This document shows, piece after piece, positions 45,287 through 53,851 of a DNA stretch of 64,000 nt; within the stretch, counting starts at the first letter, position 1; every line of letters starts with the position of its first letter. Source of the DNA: DASTBU01 sp035711845. Its GTDB lineage: Bacteria > Acidobacteriota > Vicinamibacteria > Vicinamibacterales > 2-12-FULL-66-21. Both the position numbers and the translations under genes were made by a program. Below the pieces are notes generated by a model. It was not told where the DNA came from. It made no database searches and saw only the letters and a program-made list of their open reading frames with translations. The stretch covers positions 129,125 through 193,124 of the forward strand of contig DASTBU010000059.1 in NCBI GenBank assembly GCA_035711845.1, in the 5' to 3' direction.

Positions 45287-46239
45287 AGGCGCTCGTGACC
45301 GGCGCAGCGGGCTTCATCGGGTCGCATCTGACGGGTGCGCTGCTCGATCGCGGCGCGGAGGTCACGGGGATCGACTGCTTCACCGACTACTATCCCCGCC
45401 CGATCAAGGAGGCGAACGTCGCGGCAAACGCCAATCGCCCCGGCTTCCGGTTCGTAGAGGCGCGCCTGCAGGACATCGACGTGCCGGCGTTGCTCGACGG
45501 CATCACCCACGTGTTCCACCTGGCGGCGCAGGCCGGCGTGCGAAAGAGCTGGGGCCACGATTTCCGCGTCTATTCCGAGAACAACATCGAGGCATCGCAG
45601 CTGCTGCTCGAGGCATGCGTCGGCCGCCCTCTGCACCGGTTCGTGTACGCGTCGAGCTCCTCGCTGTACGGGGACCAGGTGCCGATTCCGATGCGGGAGG
45701 ACGCGCTTCCACAGCCGGTTTCGCCCTACGGCGTCACGAAGCTGGCTGCCGAGCAGCTCTGCCACCTGTATCTCGTCAACCACCAGGTGCCGACGACCTC
45801 CGTCCGCTACTTCACGGTGTATGGACCGCGTCAGCGCCCGGACATGGCGTTCTACAGGTTCATCAGGGCGGCGCTCACGGGACAGCCGATCACGCTCTAT
45901 GGGGATGGCGAGCAGACACGGGATTTCACCTACGTGAGCGACGCGGTGGCCGCGACGGTGGCCGCCGGCGATCGGGGGGTTCCGGGACGCGCGTACAACG
46001 TTGGCGGCGGCTCACGCGTCACGGTGAACCACGTGCTCGACATCATCGCGAAGCTCGTGGGAAAGCCGCTCGACATACGGCGCGAACCCGCGCAGAAAGG
46101 CGATATGCGAGACACGTTTGCTGATACGACGCTGGCGCGCGCCGATCTGGGATTCGTGCCGGCAGTACCACTGGAGCAGGGACTGGAAGCGGAGTATCGA
46201 TGGCTTGCGAGTACACCTGCGCTCGTCGGAGGACGATGA
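45283..46239 (+). CDS. NAD-dependent epimerase/dehydratase (nucleotide-sugar, GalE/UDP-glucuronate epimerase-like)
   Basis: 318-residue extended short-chain dehydrogenase. The NAD loop is VTGAAGFIGSHL and the catalytic YxxxK is SPYGVTKLAAEQLC, with upstream YASSSSLYGDQ. The segment IDCFTDYYPRPIKEANV resembles UDP-glucuronate 4-epimerases. The start is GTG at 45283, overlapping the thioesterase stop (GTGA). It probably makes a sugar nucleotide for surface polysaccharide, consistent with the mannose-type sugar genes at 47.9-50.3 kb. Confidence 0.88.
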   Translation: MKALVTGAAGFIGSHLTGALLDRGAEVTGIDCFTDYYPRPIKEANVAANANRPGFRFVEARLQDIDVPALLDGITHVFHLAAQAGVRKSWGHDFRVYSENNIEASQLLLEACVGRPLHRFVYASSSSLYGDQVPIPMREDALPQPVSPYGVTKLAAEQLCHLYLVNHQVPTTSVRYFTVYGPRQRPDMAFYRFIRAALTGQPITLYGDGEQTRDFTYVSDAVAATVAAGDRGVPGRAYNVGGGSRVTVNHVLDIIAKLVGKPLDIRREPAQKGDMRDTFADTTLARADLGFVPAVPLEQGLEAEYRWLASTPALVGGR

Positions 46240-47060
46240 GCGCTGTTCGATTTCTCGGCCGTGCGGCCGTCGTGACGATGCTGGGGCTGGCGGCCGCGTG
46301 CGCGGGCAGCTCTACGCGCATTCCGGTCGGCACGCTCGAACCGGACAAGTTCCTGTGGGAGCGTGGCACCGCCGCGCTGAACGAACAGAAATGGTTCACC
46401 GCCAGGGAGTTCTTCCGGCAGCTGGTCGATACCTACCCGCAGAGTATTTATCGCGCCGACGCCAAGCTCGGAATCGGCGATACCTACATCGGCGACGGGA
46501 CAGCCGAGGGCTACGTGCTCGCGCAGAACGAGTTCCGCGAGTTCCTGTCCTTCTATCCCACGCACCGTCGCGCGGATTACGCGCAGTTCAAGCTGGCGAT
46601 GACGTACTTCTACCAGATGCACGGCCCGGAGCGGGACCAGACGGAAACACGGGACGCGATCCGCGAGCTGACGGCGTTCACCGAGCGCTATTCGACCGTG
46701 GAGCGCAGCGCGCTGCTTCCCGAAGCGCAGCAGCGCCTGCGCGAGGCACGTGACCGGTTGAGCCAGTCGGAGTACCGCGTCGGGTTCTTCTATTTCAGGA
46801 GCCGATGGTACCCCGGCGCCATCGAGCGCTTCGCGGCGGTGCTCAAGAACGACCCCGAGTTCACCAACCGGGATGCGGTGTACTACCACCTCGCCGAGTC
46901 GCTGGTGAAGATCGAGCGTCCGGCCGAGGCGCTGGTTTATTACGACAAGCTCATTGCCGAGTTCGAACAGAGCGAATACCTGGAAGAGGCCCAGCAACGC
47001 TCGGCGGAGCTCAAGGCGAGCATCGCAACCCAGATCAAGAAGAACGAGGGGAAAGGCTGA
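46236..47060 (+). CDS. bamD: outer-membrane assembly lipoprotein BamD-like (YfiO)
   Basis: 274 residues. A lipoprotein-type signal (VVTMLGLAAACAGS) puts the lipidated cysteine near residue 21. TPR-like helices follow: KWFTAREFFRQLVDTYPQS, AQNEFREFLSFYPTHRRADY and ERFAAVLKNDPEFTNRD, matching the BamD/YfiO pattern with outer-membrane protein assembly as its role. The ATG at 46236 overlaps the epimerase stop. The stop (47058-47060) lies in GGCTGA, the first degenerate unit of the repeat array that follows. Presence of BamD implies a diderm envelope. Confidence 0.88.
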   Translation: MSAVRFLGRAAVVTMLGLAAACAGSSTRIPVGTLEPDKFLWERGTAALNEQKWFTAREFFRQLVDTYPQSIYRADAKLGIGDTYIGDGTAEGYVLAQNEFREFLSFYPTHRRADYAQFKLAMTYFYQMHGPERDQTETRDAIRELTAFTERYSTVERSALLPEAQQRLREARDRLSQSEYRVGFFYFRSRWYPGAIERFAAVLKNDPEFTNRDAVYYHLAESLVKIERPAEALVYYDKLIAEFEQSEYLEEAQQRSAELKASIATQIKKNEGKG

Positions 47061-47070
47061 TGGCTGAAGT

Positions 47071-47126
47071 AAGAAGGCTGAAGTAAGAAGGCTGAAGTAG
47101 AAAGGCTGAAGTGGGAAGGTTGGACG
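47071..47126. repeat. 14-bp (double heptad) array between bamD and pgsA
   Basis: Four tandem copies of GGCTGAAGTAAGAA, the last two with substitutions (47071-47084, 47085-47098, 47099-47112, 47113-47126). The core GGCTGAAG is the complement of the CTTCAGC unit at 35721. It fills the spacer between two convergent genes. Confidence 0.88.
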
Positions 47127-47129
47127 TTT

Positions 47130-47768
47130 TCAGGAAATCCGGCGGCTGGGCGAAACGTCGGCAACGCGGGAGGCCTGATCGGCGTTCCCCGGCACCGGCT
47201 CGAGCGGCCTGGCGTTCTGGGTCAGGACGTGGCTGAACCGTCGGTAGTAGTCCAGAGCCGATGCCACCGCCGTCAGCATGGCCACCCACAGCGCGATCCT
47301 TCCAAGCACGAAGAACTGCTGGAGGTGATCCCGGCCGAGGATGAGCAGGAGGATCGCGACGACCTCCGACGCCATTTTGAACTTCCCGAGCGGCGAGGCG
47401 GCGATGACGACGCCGCGGGAGTGTGCGAGGCTGCGCAGGACCGTCACCGCGAACTCGCGCCCGAGAATGACCGCGACCATCCACGCCGGCGCCAAATCCA
47501 TCTGCACGAGCGACACGAGCGCCGCCGTGATCAGCAGCTTGTCGGCCAGTGGGTCCATCAACTGGCCGAGGGTCGTCACCTGCTGCCGCCGGCGAGCGAG
47601 ATAGCCGTCGAGCCAGTCGGTGAGCGAAGCCAGCCCGAAGATCGCGGCCCCAACGAGCTCCTTCCGGATGCCGAAGATCAGACGCCCTTCGAACTTCGTC
47701 AGGAGCACCACCACCAGCAGCGGCACCAGAAAGATGCGACCGAGCGTCAGGGCGTTGGGCAGGTTCAT
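47130..47768 (-). CDS. pgsA: CDP-diacylglycerol-glycerol-3-phosphate 3-phosphatidyltransferase
   Basis: Makes phosphatidylglycerol phosphate, the precursor of phosphatidylglycerol and cardiolipin. The CDP-alcohol phosphatidyltransferase motif is complete: DGYLARRRQQVTTLGQLMDP followed by LAD. About four to six membrane spans; the N-terminus NLPNALTLGRIFLVPLLVVV is typical. Length 212. The ~30 residues after the last span are polar and poorly conserved. A TAAGAT box lies 9 bases before the ATG. Confidence 0.93.
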   Translation of the reverse strand: MNLPNALTLGRIFLVPLLVVVLLTKFEGRLIFGIRKELVGAAIFGLASLTDWLDGYLARRRQQVTTLGQLMDPLADKLLITAALVSLVQMDLAPAWMVAVILGREFAVTVLRSLAHSRGVVIAASPLGKFKMASEVVAILLLILGRDHLQQFFVLGRIALWVAMLTAVASALDYYRRFSHVLTQNARPLEPVPGNADQASRVADVSPSRRIS

Positions 47769-47784
47769 GCCTGCTCAATCTTAC

Positions 47785-47861
47785 GCTCTCGGCTCCCGGC
47801 TGTCAGCTGTCCGCCTTCGAGCCAGCCTGAGAGCGCCGAGCGCTGATAGCCGAGAGCTGAA
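47785..47861. repeat. inverted heptad array with CTCTCGG / CCGAGAG ends
   Basis: Left units CTCTCGG, CTCCCGG, CTGTCAG, CTGTCCG; right units CTGAGAG, CGCCGAG, CGCTGAT, AGCCGAG, AGCTGAA, in 7-bp register. GCTCTCGGCT and AGCCGAGAGC at the outer ends are perfectly complementary. It lies in the divergent spacer between pgsA and the nucleotidyltransferase gene. Confidence 0.75.
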
Positions 47862-47879
47862 TTATGATCGTTGATTGAC

Positions 47880-48935
47880 ATGAAGGCGATTCTCCTTGCA
47901 GGTGGAAGAGGCACGCGGCTGCGGCCGCTCACGGTCCATACGCCGAAGCCCATTGTGCCGATCTTCAACCGGCCGTTCCTCTACTACCAGATCGACCTGC
48001 TGCGGCAGGTGCCCGAGATAGACGAGGTCATCCTCAGCCTGAACTACCAGCCCCGCCGGATCGAGGAGATCTTCGGGGAGGGCGAGGGACTCGGCCTCAA
48101 GCTGCGGTACGTCGTCGAACCGATGCCGCTCGGCACGGCTGGCGCCGTCCGGTACGCCGGCGACTCGTTGACCGAATCGGTCGTCGTCTTCAATGGCGAC
48201 GTGCTCACACAGGTGGATCTGGCGGCGGTCCTGGCCATGCACCGGGAGCGCAAGGCGAAGGCGACCATCGTCCTCACGCCGGTCGAGAACCCGCGGGCGT
48301 ATGGTCTGGTCGAAACAGACGCCCGGGGCAACATCCAGAGGTTTCTCGAGAAGCCGGGCGAGGACGAGATCACGTGCAACACGATCAACGCCGGCATCTA
48401 TGTGCTCGAACCCGACACGTTCGAGCGGATTCCGAAGGAGACCGCGTGGTCGATCGAGCGCAGCTTCTTTCCGTCGCTCATCGAGCGCCGCGAAACGTTC
48501 GTCGCGTACGTCTACGACGGATACTGGATCGATATCGGCACGCCCGCGAAGTACCTGCAGGTGCATCGCGACATCATGGACGGACGGTATTCGGCGCCGC
48601 CTTTCGACGGGCATCGCGACAAGCCCTGGATTTCGCCCGGCGCGCGAATCGAGGAGGGCGTCGAGCTGCACGGGCCCTGCTTCGTGGACGACGGCGCGGT
48701 CATCAAGCAGTGCACGAAGGTCCTGCCCTATTCCGTCATCGGCCGGCAGACACACGTGGATGAGGCGGCCGTCATCGACGGCGCCATCATCTGGGCGAAC
48801 GGATGGATCGGCCGCGAGGCGACGGTAAGGGGATCGATTCTGGGCCGCAACTGCCATATCGGCCGCAACGCCGTTCTCGAGAGCCCGGTCGTCCTGGGCG
48901 ACAAGACCGTGATCACCGACTACAGCAGGCTATGA
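47880..48935 (+). CDS. sugar-phosphate nucleotidyltransferase (mannose-1-phosphate guanylyltransferase/GDP-mannose pyrophosphorylase-like)
   Basis: 351 residues. The N-terminal nucleotidyltransferase domain has the NTP-binding signature LLAGGRGTRLRPLTVHTPKP, with NGDVL (metal-binding Asp) and EKPGEDE. The C-terminal ~100 residues are left-handed beta-helix hexapeptide repeats (ISPGARIEEGVELHGPC, AVIDGAIIWANGWIG). This two-domain form is typical of GDP-mannose or UDP/dTDP-glucose pyrophosphorylases; the overlap with a phosphomannomutase gene favours GDP-mannose. The ATG at 47880 is preferred; a TTG three codons upstream is possible. TATGAT at 47863 may be its -10. Confidence 0.87.
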   Translation: MKAILLAGGRGTRLRPLTVHTPKPIVPIFNRPFLYYQIDLLRQVPEIDEVILSLNYQPRRIEEIFGEGEGLGLKLRYVVEPMPLGTAGAVRYAGDSLTESVVVFNGDVLTQVDLAAVLAMHRERKAKATIVLTPVENPRAYGLVETDARGNIQRFLEKPGEDEITCNTINAGIYVLEPDTFERIPKETAWSIERSFFPSLIERRETFVAYVYDGYWIDIGTPAKYLQVHRDIMDGRYSAPPFDGHRDKPWISPGARIEEGVELHGPCFVDDGAVIKQCTKVLPYSVIGRQTHVDEAAVIDGAIIWANGWIGREATVRGSILGRNCHIGRNAVLESPVVLGDKTVITDYSRL

Positions 48936-50296
48936 CCATCACTCCGGCGATTTTCAAGGCGTACGACGTCCGCGGGCTCTACCCCTCGGAGGTCAACGAG
49001 GATGCGGCCCGGATGATCGGGCAGGGCTTCGTCGCGTATCTGAAGGCGCGGCGCATCGCCGTCTCGCGCGACATGCGGCTCTCCTCTCCATCGGTCGCCG
49101 CCGCGTTTATCGAGGGCGCGCGCGCGCAGGGGGCCGACGTCGTCGACTACGGCCTGATGGGCACCGATATGATGTATTTCGCGGTGGCCCGCGACGGTCA
49201 CGACGGTGGCGCCCAGATTACGGCCTCGCACAACCCGAAGGAATACAACGGCATCAAGCTGGTCAGGCGCGAGGCCTTTCCCCTCAGCGGCGATGCGGGA
49301 ATCGGCGATATCCGCGACATGATCGCGAACGGTCACCTGCCGCCCGCGGCCCTCAGGGCCGGGTCGGTGTCGCACAGCGACATCGTGACCGACTACATCG
49401 AGCACGTTCTCTCGTTCATCGACGAGTCCATCATCGCGCCGTTCAACGTTGTGCTCGATGCCGGCAACGGCATCGCCGGGATGGTCGCACCGCGGCTGTT
49501 CCAGCAGCTGCCACCGCGGGTCACGCCACTCTGCTTCGAGGTTGACGGCACGTTCCCCAACCACGAGGCCAACCCGCTCATCGAAGAGAACCGCCGCGAC
49601 ATCGTCGAGCGGGTGAAGCGCGACGGGGCCGATATCGGTATCGCCTGGGACGGCGACGCCGACCGTTGTTTCTTCATCGACGGAACGGGAGAGTTCATCG
49701 CGGGCGATTTCATCACGGCGCTGCTGGCCGAGGCGTTTCTCCTGAAGCACCCCGGCGCGAAGATCGTGTACGACGTGCGCGCCAGCTACGCCGTGAAGGA
49801 CACCGTCGCGAAGTACGGAGGCACGGCGCTCATGAACCGCGTCGGCCACGCGTTCTTCAAGCGGCGCATGCGGGAAGAGGGTGCGATCTTCGGCGGCGAG
49901 GTGACGGGACATTACTACTTCCGCGACAACTTCTACGCCGATAACGGCTTCATCCCGGCGCTGCTGATCCTCGAACTGATGTCGCGCAAGGGCCAGACGC
50001 TGCGGGAACTGCTCGAGCCGCTGCGCGCGAAGTACTTCATCTCCGGCGAGATCAACACGCGCGTGAGCGACATGCGCACGGTGCAGGACAAGATCGACGG
50101 GCTCGCCGCGAGGTACACGGACGGCCGCGTGTACACCCTGGACGGGATTTCAGCAGAGTTTCCGGACTGGCATTTCAACGTGCGTCCGTCGAATACCGAA
50201 CCGATGCTGCGGCTGAACCTGGAGGCGACGACGCCCGAGCTGATGGAAGAAAAACGGGACGAAGTGCTGCAGTTCATCGGCAATGCCGAATGGTGA
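48932..50296 (+). CDS. manB: phosphomannomutase/phosphoglucomutase
   Basis: 454-residue alpha-D-phosphohexomutase. The phosphoserine loop is ITASHNPKEYNGIKL, the metal loop is WDGDADRCFFID, the sugar-binding loop is GGEVTGHYYF and the phosphate loop is VRPSNTEPMLRLNLE. All four motifs are intact. The ATG overlaps the stop of the nucleotidyltransferase gene (ATGA), so mannose-6-P to mannose-1-P to GDP-mannose is likely encoded as one unit. Gene symbol by analogy. Confidence 0.92.
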   Translation: MTITPAIFKAYDVRGLYPSEVNEDAARMIGQGFVAYLKARRIAVSRDMRLSSPSVAAAFIEGARAQGADVVDYGLMGTDMMYFAVARDGHDGGAQITASHNPKEYNGIKLVRREAFPLSGDAGIGDIRDMIANGHLPPAALRAGSVSHSDIVTDYIEHVLSFIDESIIAPFNVVLDAGNGIAGMVAPRLFQQLPPRVTPLCFEVDGTFPNHEANPLIEENRRDIVERVKRDGADIGIAWDGDADRCFFIDGTGEFIAGDFITALLAEAFLLKHPGAKIVYDVRASYAVKDTVAKYGGTALMNRVGHAFFKRRMREEGAIFGGEVTGHYYFRDNFYADNGFIPALLILELMSRKGQTLRELLEPLRAKYFISGEINTRVSDMRTVQDKIDGLAARYTDGRVYTLDGISAEFPDWHFNVRPSNTEPMLRLNLEATTPELMEEKRDEVLQFIGNAEW

Positions 50297-50362
50297 ATGG
50301 TGAGTGGGAAATGGGGTCGCGCGCAGCCGCGTTCCCGTCCCCAGATCCCTCATTCCCACATC

Positions 50363-50396
50363 AATTCAGCATTCAGCACTCAGCATTCAGCATGCT
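50363..50396. repeat. heptad array CATTCAG/CACTCAG upstream of tRNA-Gly
   Basis: CATTCAG, CACTCAG and CATTCAG in 7-bp register plus a degenerate unit on each side, the same units as the right arm at 7825-7866. A loosely complementary arm (GAATGGTGAATGGTGAGTG) overlaps the end of manB at 50288-50306. Confidence 0.8.
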
Positions 50397-50419
50397 AGAA
50401 TCAAGTACGCGATTCTCAT

Positions 50420-50493
50420 GCGGGCTTAGCATAGTGGTAATGCCCTGGCTTCCCAAGCCAGTTAGACGGGTTCGATCCCCGTAGCCCGCTCCA
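50420..50493 (+). tRNA. tRNA-Gly, anticodon CCC
   Basis: Full cloverleaf: acceptor GCGGGCT/AGCCCGC, D-arm GCAT...ATGC, anticodon stem CTGGC/GCCAG with loop TTCCCAA (anticodon CCC), T-arm ACGGG/CCCGT with loop TTCGATC, discriminator T and an encoded CCA. 74 bases including CCA. Confidence 0.96.
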
Positions 50494-50518
50494 CCTTCGC
50501 TCGCGTGTCAGGCGAAGG
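50494..50518 (+). terminator. possible hairpin terminator after tRNA-Gly
   Basis: CCTTCGC and GCGAAGG form a perfect 7-bp stem with an 11-base loop directly after the CCA end. No T-run follows, so it may only define the 3' end for processing. Confidence 0.4.
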
Positions 50519-50597
50519 TCGCCGGGCTGGTCACGGCAGCTTCCACGCTGTCGACGATGCTGCTCCTGTCGATCCCGGTAATGCTTTTCGCTGCCCG

Positions 50598-51149
50598 TCA
50601 ATTAGGTTCGAACTTCGTGATCTTGTTCCCTTGTATGCCCAGGCCGGCCATCAGCCCTTTCTGGCCGAAGATGAAGGCGTAGATATCGTCTTTCATGGTC
50701 GTCGTCGTCGCACTCTTCGCCTTTCCCTCATCCATGACGACGATGCTCGGACCTACGCCGACCTCGAACCCGTCCGCCTTGTCGAGCTGTTTCAACGCCC
50801 CGTCGTTCATGAAGAACATCGCGTAGCCGTAAGTCTGGACGCCTGCCTGAAGGCCCACCGAGGCACCAGTTGTTTTGTAGTACGCGATGGCCTTGCCGCC
50901 CTTGAGCAGTGCGCCTTCACCATGTTGCCCGCCGATCCCGAGACCTGCCTTCGTGACTTTGGGAAAGACGAGGATGGCATGTGCCTTTGCCCCGAGCGCC
51001 TTGGCGCCGTCAACCTTCGCATAGAGTGAAGCCAGTGCGTCCTGCGAATTCTTGCTGATCTCAGCGGGCGTATCTTCAACGACCGCGCCGTTCACTGTGA
51101 GAGTGATCGCTCCACTGATGAGAGTGGCGATCAACACTTTCGATGACAT
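50598..51149 (-). CDS. secreted SYLF (Ysc84) domain protein
   Basis: 183 residues. Signal peptide about 1-23 (VLIATLISGAITLTVNGA). The SYLF/Ysc84 lipid-binding domain is recognisable from KALGAKAHAILVFPKVTKAG, then GIGGQHGEGALL, GASVGLQAGVQTYGYAMFF and GVGPSIVVMDEG. In bacteria such proteins are secreted and of unclear function; in eukaryotes the domain binds phosphoinositides and actin. The ATG at 51149 is chosen because AAGGAG lies 7-12 bases upstream; it is the clearest Shine-Dalgarno in this part of the window. Confidence 0.88.
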   Translation of the reverse strand: MSSKVLIATLISGAITLTVNGAVVEDTPAEISKNSQDALASLYAKVDGAKALGAKAHAILVFPKVTKAGLGIGGQHGEGALLKGGKAIAYYKTTGASVGLQAGVQTYGYAMFFMNDGALKQLDKADGFEVGVGPSIVVMDEGKAKSATTTTMKDDIYAFIFGQKGLMAGLGIQGNKITKFEPN

Positions 51150-51876
51150 AGCCAAGCTCCTTTCGGATCAGCGCTCGAGGAACCAGGGTCGTTCGGGCGC
51201 GGAGCAAAGACCATGCCGCCAACTGAAGTTATTTCTCAGGCCGGTTTTGGCCAAGGAGGCAGTACGTTGTGCCCGAATCGTCGGAGCCGCTCCGGCAATT
51301 CGGAGCCGATTCCGCTCGCGGGTCAGACTCTCTCAGCGGGACTTATCGCCCTGAACACCACGGCCGCGGTCGCACCGCCCAGCAACTCGGAGGCGAGGGA
51401 GCCACAGCTTCGCCCACGGCACCATGCCCATGATCATGGCGCTGACTGCGCATATCGTCCGCGCCTCCCATCGCTGGCAGCAAGCGAAAGCTCGTCACAG
51501 GCTCTTCAAAAGGGCGATCCGAATCCAGCTGCCGGACCGTGCAGGGTACGTTTTCATGGTCAGCCTTCTCCCCGCGGCAGCATCACTGACTTTCAAGTAG
51601 ATGACGTTGGAGCCGGCGGTGAGGCCGAAATGTCGCAGCGGCTTTTCATCCATGCGGAACTCGGCGCAAGATCGACGTCGGCGCCGGCCTACCCCCCACC
51701 GTCGAACGATGAGTGCCACTCCACCTTGGGGCACACATGATGACAGCCGATGCCCACGAGGGGATCGCACAAGCCGGGCTGCCGTGAAAAGCGCGGCAGG
51801 TCGCCAAGTGTGATGTCGTACTTGAGGGTGAGCCGCCGCACAGCTGCTGTGAGGTACAGATCGGGTGCCTCCGTCC
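51150..51876. other. 727-base stretch without a convincing gene
   Basis: Lies between the SYLF gene and the insertion element. Open frames on both strands lack protein-like composition or start signals. A minus-strand frame around 51495-51640 reads SNVIYLKVSDAAAGRRLT and could be a fragment of a decayed gene, but I cannot name it. No tRNA, array or strong promoter is visible. Confidence 0.5.
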
Positions 51877-53283
51877 CTAGCAGCCCGTGGTGAAAACCAT
51901 TCTTCGCACACCGATGTTAACGGGGGCGGCGTTCACGTTCGGGCGACGTCCAGGCGGTGAGATGAGTCGTACGGACCGGTCATGACGTGTTACGAGCTCG
52001 CCGAGCGGTCGTGCCAGCGCCAGAAGAGTGGCCACGATCGCGAGGAGGCGCCCCTGCAGCCCTCGCGGAGTGCCTACACCGATCAGCTGTCGCATCAGCA
52101 ACCCGAGATTGAAGCCGCCGGTGTGAATCAGCAGGCGCTTCAGAATGTTCGTGTGCCCGCGCAGGTAGACGCGCCGCATCCCACCCGTTTCGTAGAGATG
52201 GGCGAAGGGCCGTTCCAATCGCTCCCCGCGGAGCCGCAGCAGGCGCAGCCCTCGCGGACCGCGAATGCGGCGACGATTGCGATAGACCGCGGCACGTGCG
52301 TCGGGCTTCTTCTTCCAATTGCGCCGCCCCCGGTCGGGCTCCGAGATGTAACTGCGGAGGCCCACGGCTTCAAGATCGACGAGCGACTGATTGCTGTGAT
52401 ACCCCTTGTCACCGACGACTTCTTCGATGCCTTTGCCGTCAGGCTGCACGGCCTCGACTTGCTCGGCCGCTTCAATCAGCGTCTCGATGCTCGTTTCCGT
52501 ATCGCCGTCGTCCGCGTCCTGCACGGTGACGCCGATGATCGCGCCGGTCTCAAGGTCGACGGCATGCTCGGCCTTGTGCGCCAAGTGCGTGCGCCCATCC
52601 TTCATCTTGGTGATCTTCGCGTCGGGATCGTGCGGATGCGTCCAATCGTCGTTCGAGCCCTTCTTCTTCCGCTTCCGATCGATCCGGGCCAAATCGGCGC
52701 GCGTCGGCGTCCCGATGCCTGAGGCCTTGGCGAGCGTCGTCAGAAACTCTTCATAGCTCTCGCCGCTGTCTCGTCGCACGATGCTCCGCAAGGCCGCGTT
52801 CGCTTCCAGCGTCGTGGCGTCGATACCGATCGTCTTCCCTTTGACCAAGCCGGCCGTACTCAGGCACTGCAGCACCCAGGTAAAGATGGCGCGATGCGTT
52901 TCGAGCGCGATCAGCCGCCGCGTGCGCGAAATCGTCGAGTGGTCTGGCGGCGCCTGGTCCAGACCGACGCCCAGAAAATCGCGCAACGCCAAGGAATCCG
53001 TTGCGCGCCACGCAATGCCCCGCTCGGAGTCAATACCTTCGAAATAGCCGATCAACAGTAGCCGAAAATAGGTGCCCGGCGGCACACTTGGCCGGCCCAT
53101 CGTCTCGGCGTAAAAGCTGGCGCACTGGCCTTCGGCGAAATCGTCGAAGCCGTGCTCCCGCAGCAGTTGATTCAAGCGTCGGTAGAAAGGATGACTCGCG
53201 GCCGTCGGCAAGTCCGTGATCGTGACCCAGATCGGTGGCTGCCGATCGCGTTTGCGTTTGCCCATCGCCATGCGACGCATCAT
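51877..53283 (-). CDS. transposase with N-terminal DUF772 domain and DDE catalytic domain
   Basis: About 468 residues from the ATG at 53283 (other in-frame ATGs at 53271 and 53265). The N-terminal DUF772 part has AEGQCASFYAETMGRPSVPP and FRLLLIGYFEGIDSERGIAW. DDE residues are likely the Asp in KTIGIDATTLEANAALR, the Asp in VVGDKGYHSNQSL and the Glu in GERLERPFAHLYETGG. A Lys/Arg-rich insertion (RKRKKKGSNDDW) separates the first two. The stop codon TAG is formed by the terminal CTAG of the element. The frame is intact, so the element may be active. Confidence 0.87.
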   Translation of the reverse strand: MMRRMAMGKRKRDRQPPIWVTITDLPTAASHPFYRRLNQLLREHGFDDFAEGQCASFYAETMGRPSVPPGTYFRLLLIGYFEGIDSERGIAWRATDSLALRDFLGVGLDQAPPDHSTISRTRRLIALETHRAIFTWVLQCLSTAGLVKGKTIGIDATTLEANAALRSIVRRDSGESYEEFLTTLAKASGIGTPTRADLARIDRKRKKKGSNDDWTHPHDPDAKITKMKDGRTHLAHKAEHAVDLETGAIIGVTVQDADDGDTETSIETLIEAAEQVEAVQPDGKGIEEVVGDKGYHSNQSLVDLEAVGLRSYISEPDRGRRNWKKKPDARAAVYRNRRRIRGPRGLRLLRLRGERLERPFAHLYETGGMRRVYLRGHTNILKRLLIHTGGFNLGLLMRQLIGVGTPRGLQGRLLAIVATLLALARPLGELVTRHDRSVRLISPPGRRPNVNAAPVNIGVRRMVFTTGC

Positions 53284-53351
53284 AGTACGAGGCGAGCTAC
53301 GAGTGGTACGACTTTTCACGTATAGTTGGGCCGACAAGAAAGCACGTCGCG

Positions 53352-53783
53352 ATGACTGCACGCGAGGCTCTCGCTTTCATTCGCAAGCACGGTGTCGTGC
53401 TCGAGTCCGCGCGAGGGCCCGTCCCCTCACTGGCTCAAGTCATCGCTGGAGAGCCGGTTCGAGGTAGCTGGTGGTCCCATCCGAAGAGTCGTGAGATCTT
53501 CGCGGTGACGCGAGCGGTCCGCGACAGCGACGATGTCCTCGTGTGTCGGCTGATCGACGGGAAGATCACGTTTGTCCATCGGCGGTTGTGGCCCGCTCTT
53601 GTCCGAGTGGCGGACCGGCTTCCATCAGTTCGCCTCTCGCAACTGCGTGAGGTCCACACCAGGTCGGGACGTCACATGACCACAGAAGTACCGTTCCCCG
53701 ACTGGGTTCCGTCGAACGTCCGGGCCGCAGCTCGAAGTCTCTCGGAGGCCGCGGCGCTCGTAGCGTTCGCCTGGATCGAATAA
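53352..53783 (+). CDS. hypothetical passenger protein of the insertion element
   Basis: 143 residues starting at ATG 53352, divergent from the transposase; TATAGT at about 53322 may be its -10. It is rich in Arg and Trp in the middle (PVRGSWWSHPKSREIFAVTR, DGKITFVHRRLWPALVRVAD) and has no signal peptide or membrane span. I recall similar short proteins annotated as hypothetical in diverse bacteria but know of no function. It lies between the transposase and the right terminal repeat, so it would move with the element. Confidence 0.65.
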   Translation: MTAREALAFIRKHGVVLESARGPVPSLAQVIAGEPVRGSWWSHPKSREIFAVTRAVRDSDDVLVCRLIDGKITFVHRRLWPALVRVADRLPSVRLSQLREVHTRSGRHMTTEVPFPDWVPSNVRAAARSLSEAAALVAFAWIE

Positions 53784-53796
53784 AGGAAGAGCCGCG

Positions 53797-53851
53797 GCCC
53801 AACGCCGGCCCGACGGTGCGGATCGCATCCGAGAGTGCGGCGGCGTTGGGT
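53797..53851 (+). repeat. inverted repeat downstream of the passenger gene, attC-like ends
   Basis: GCCCAACGCCG (53797-53807) and CGGCGTTGGGT (53841-53851) pair over 10 of 11 positions; the loop contains a second small hairpin CGGAT-CGC-ATCCG. The outer heptamers fit the integron attC core consensus RYYYAAC and GTTRRRY. It begins 13 bases after the passenger gene stop. It could equally be a simple terminator-like hairpin; there is no T-run. Confidence 0.5.

Noticed and set aside
51213..51740. Hypothetical gene in the 51.2-51.7 kb spacer
   Set aside because: Composition is Ser/Pro/Arg-rich as in random high-GC translation, with no ribosome-binding site or homology-like segment.
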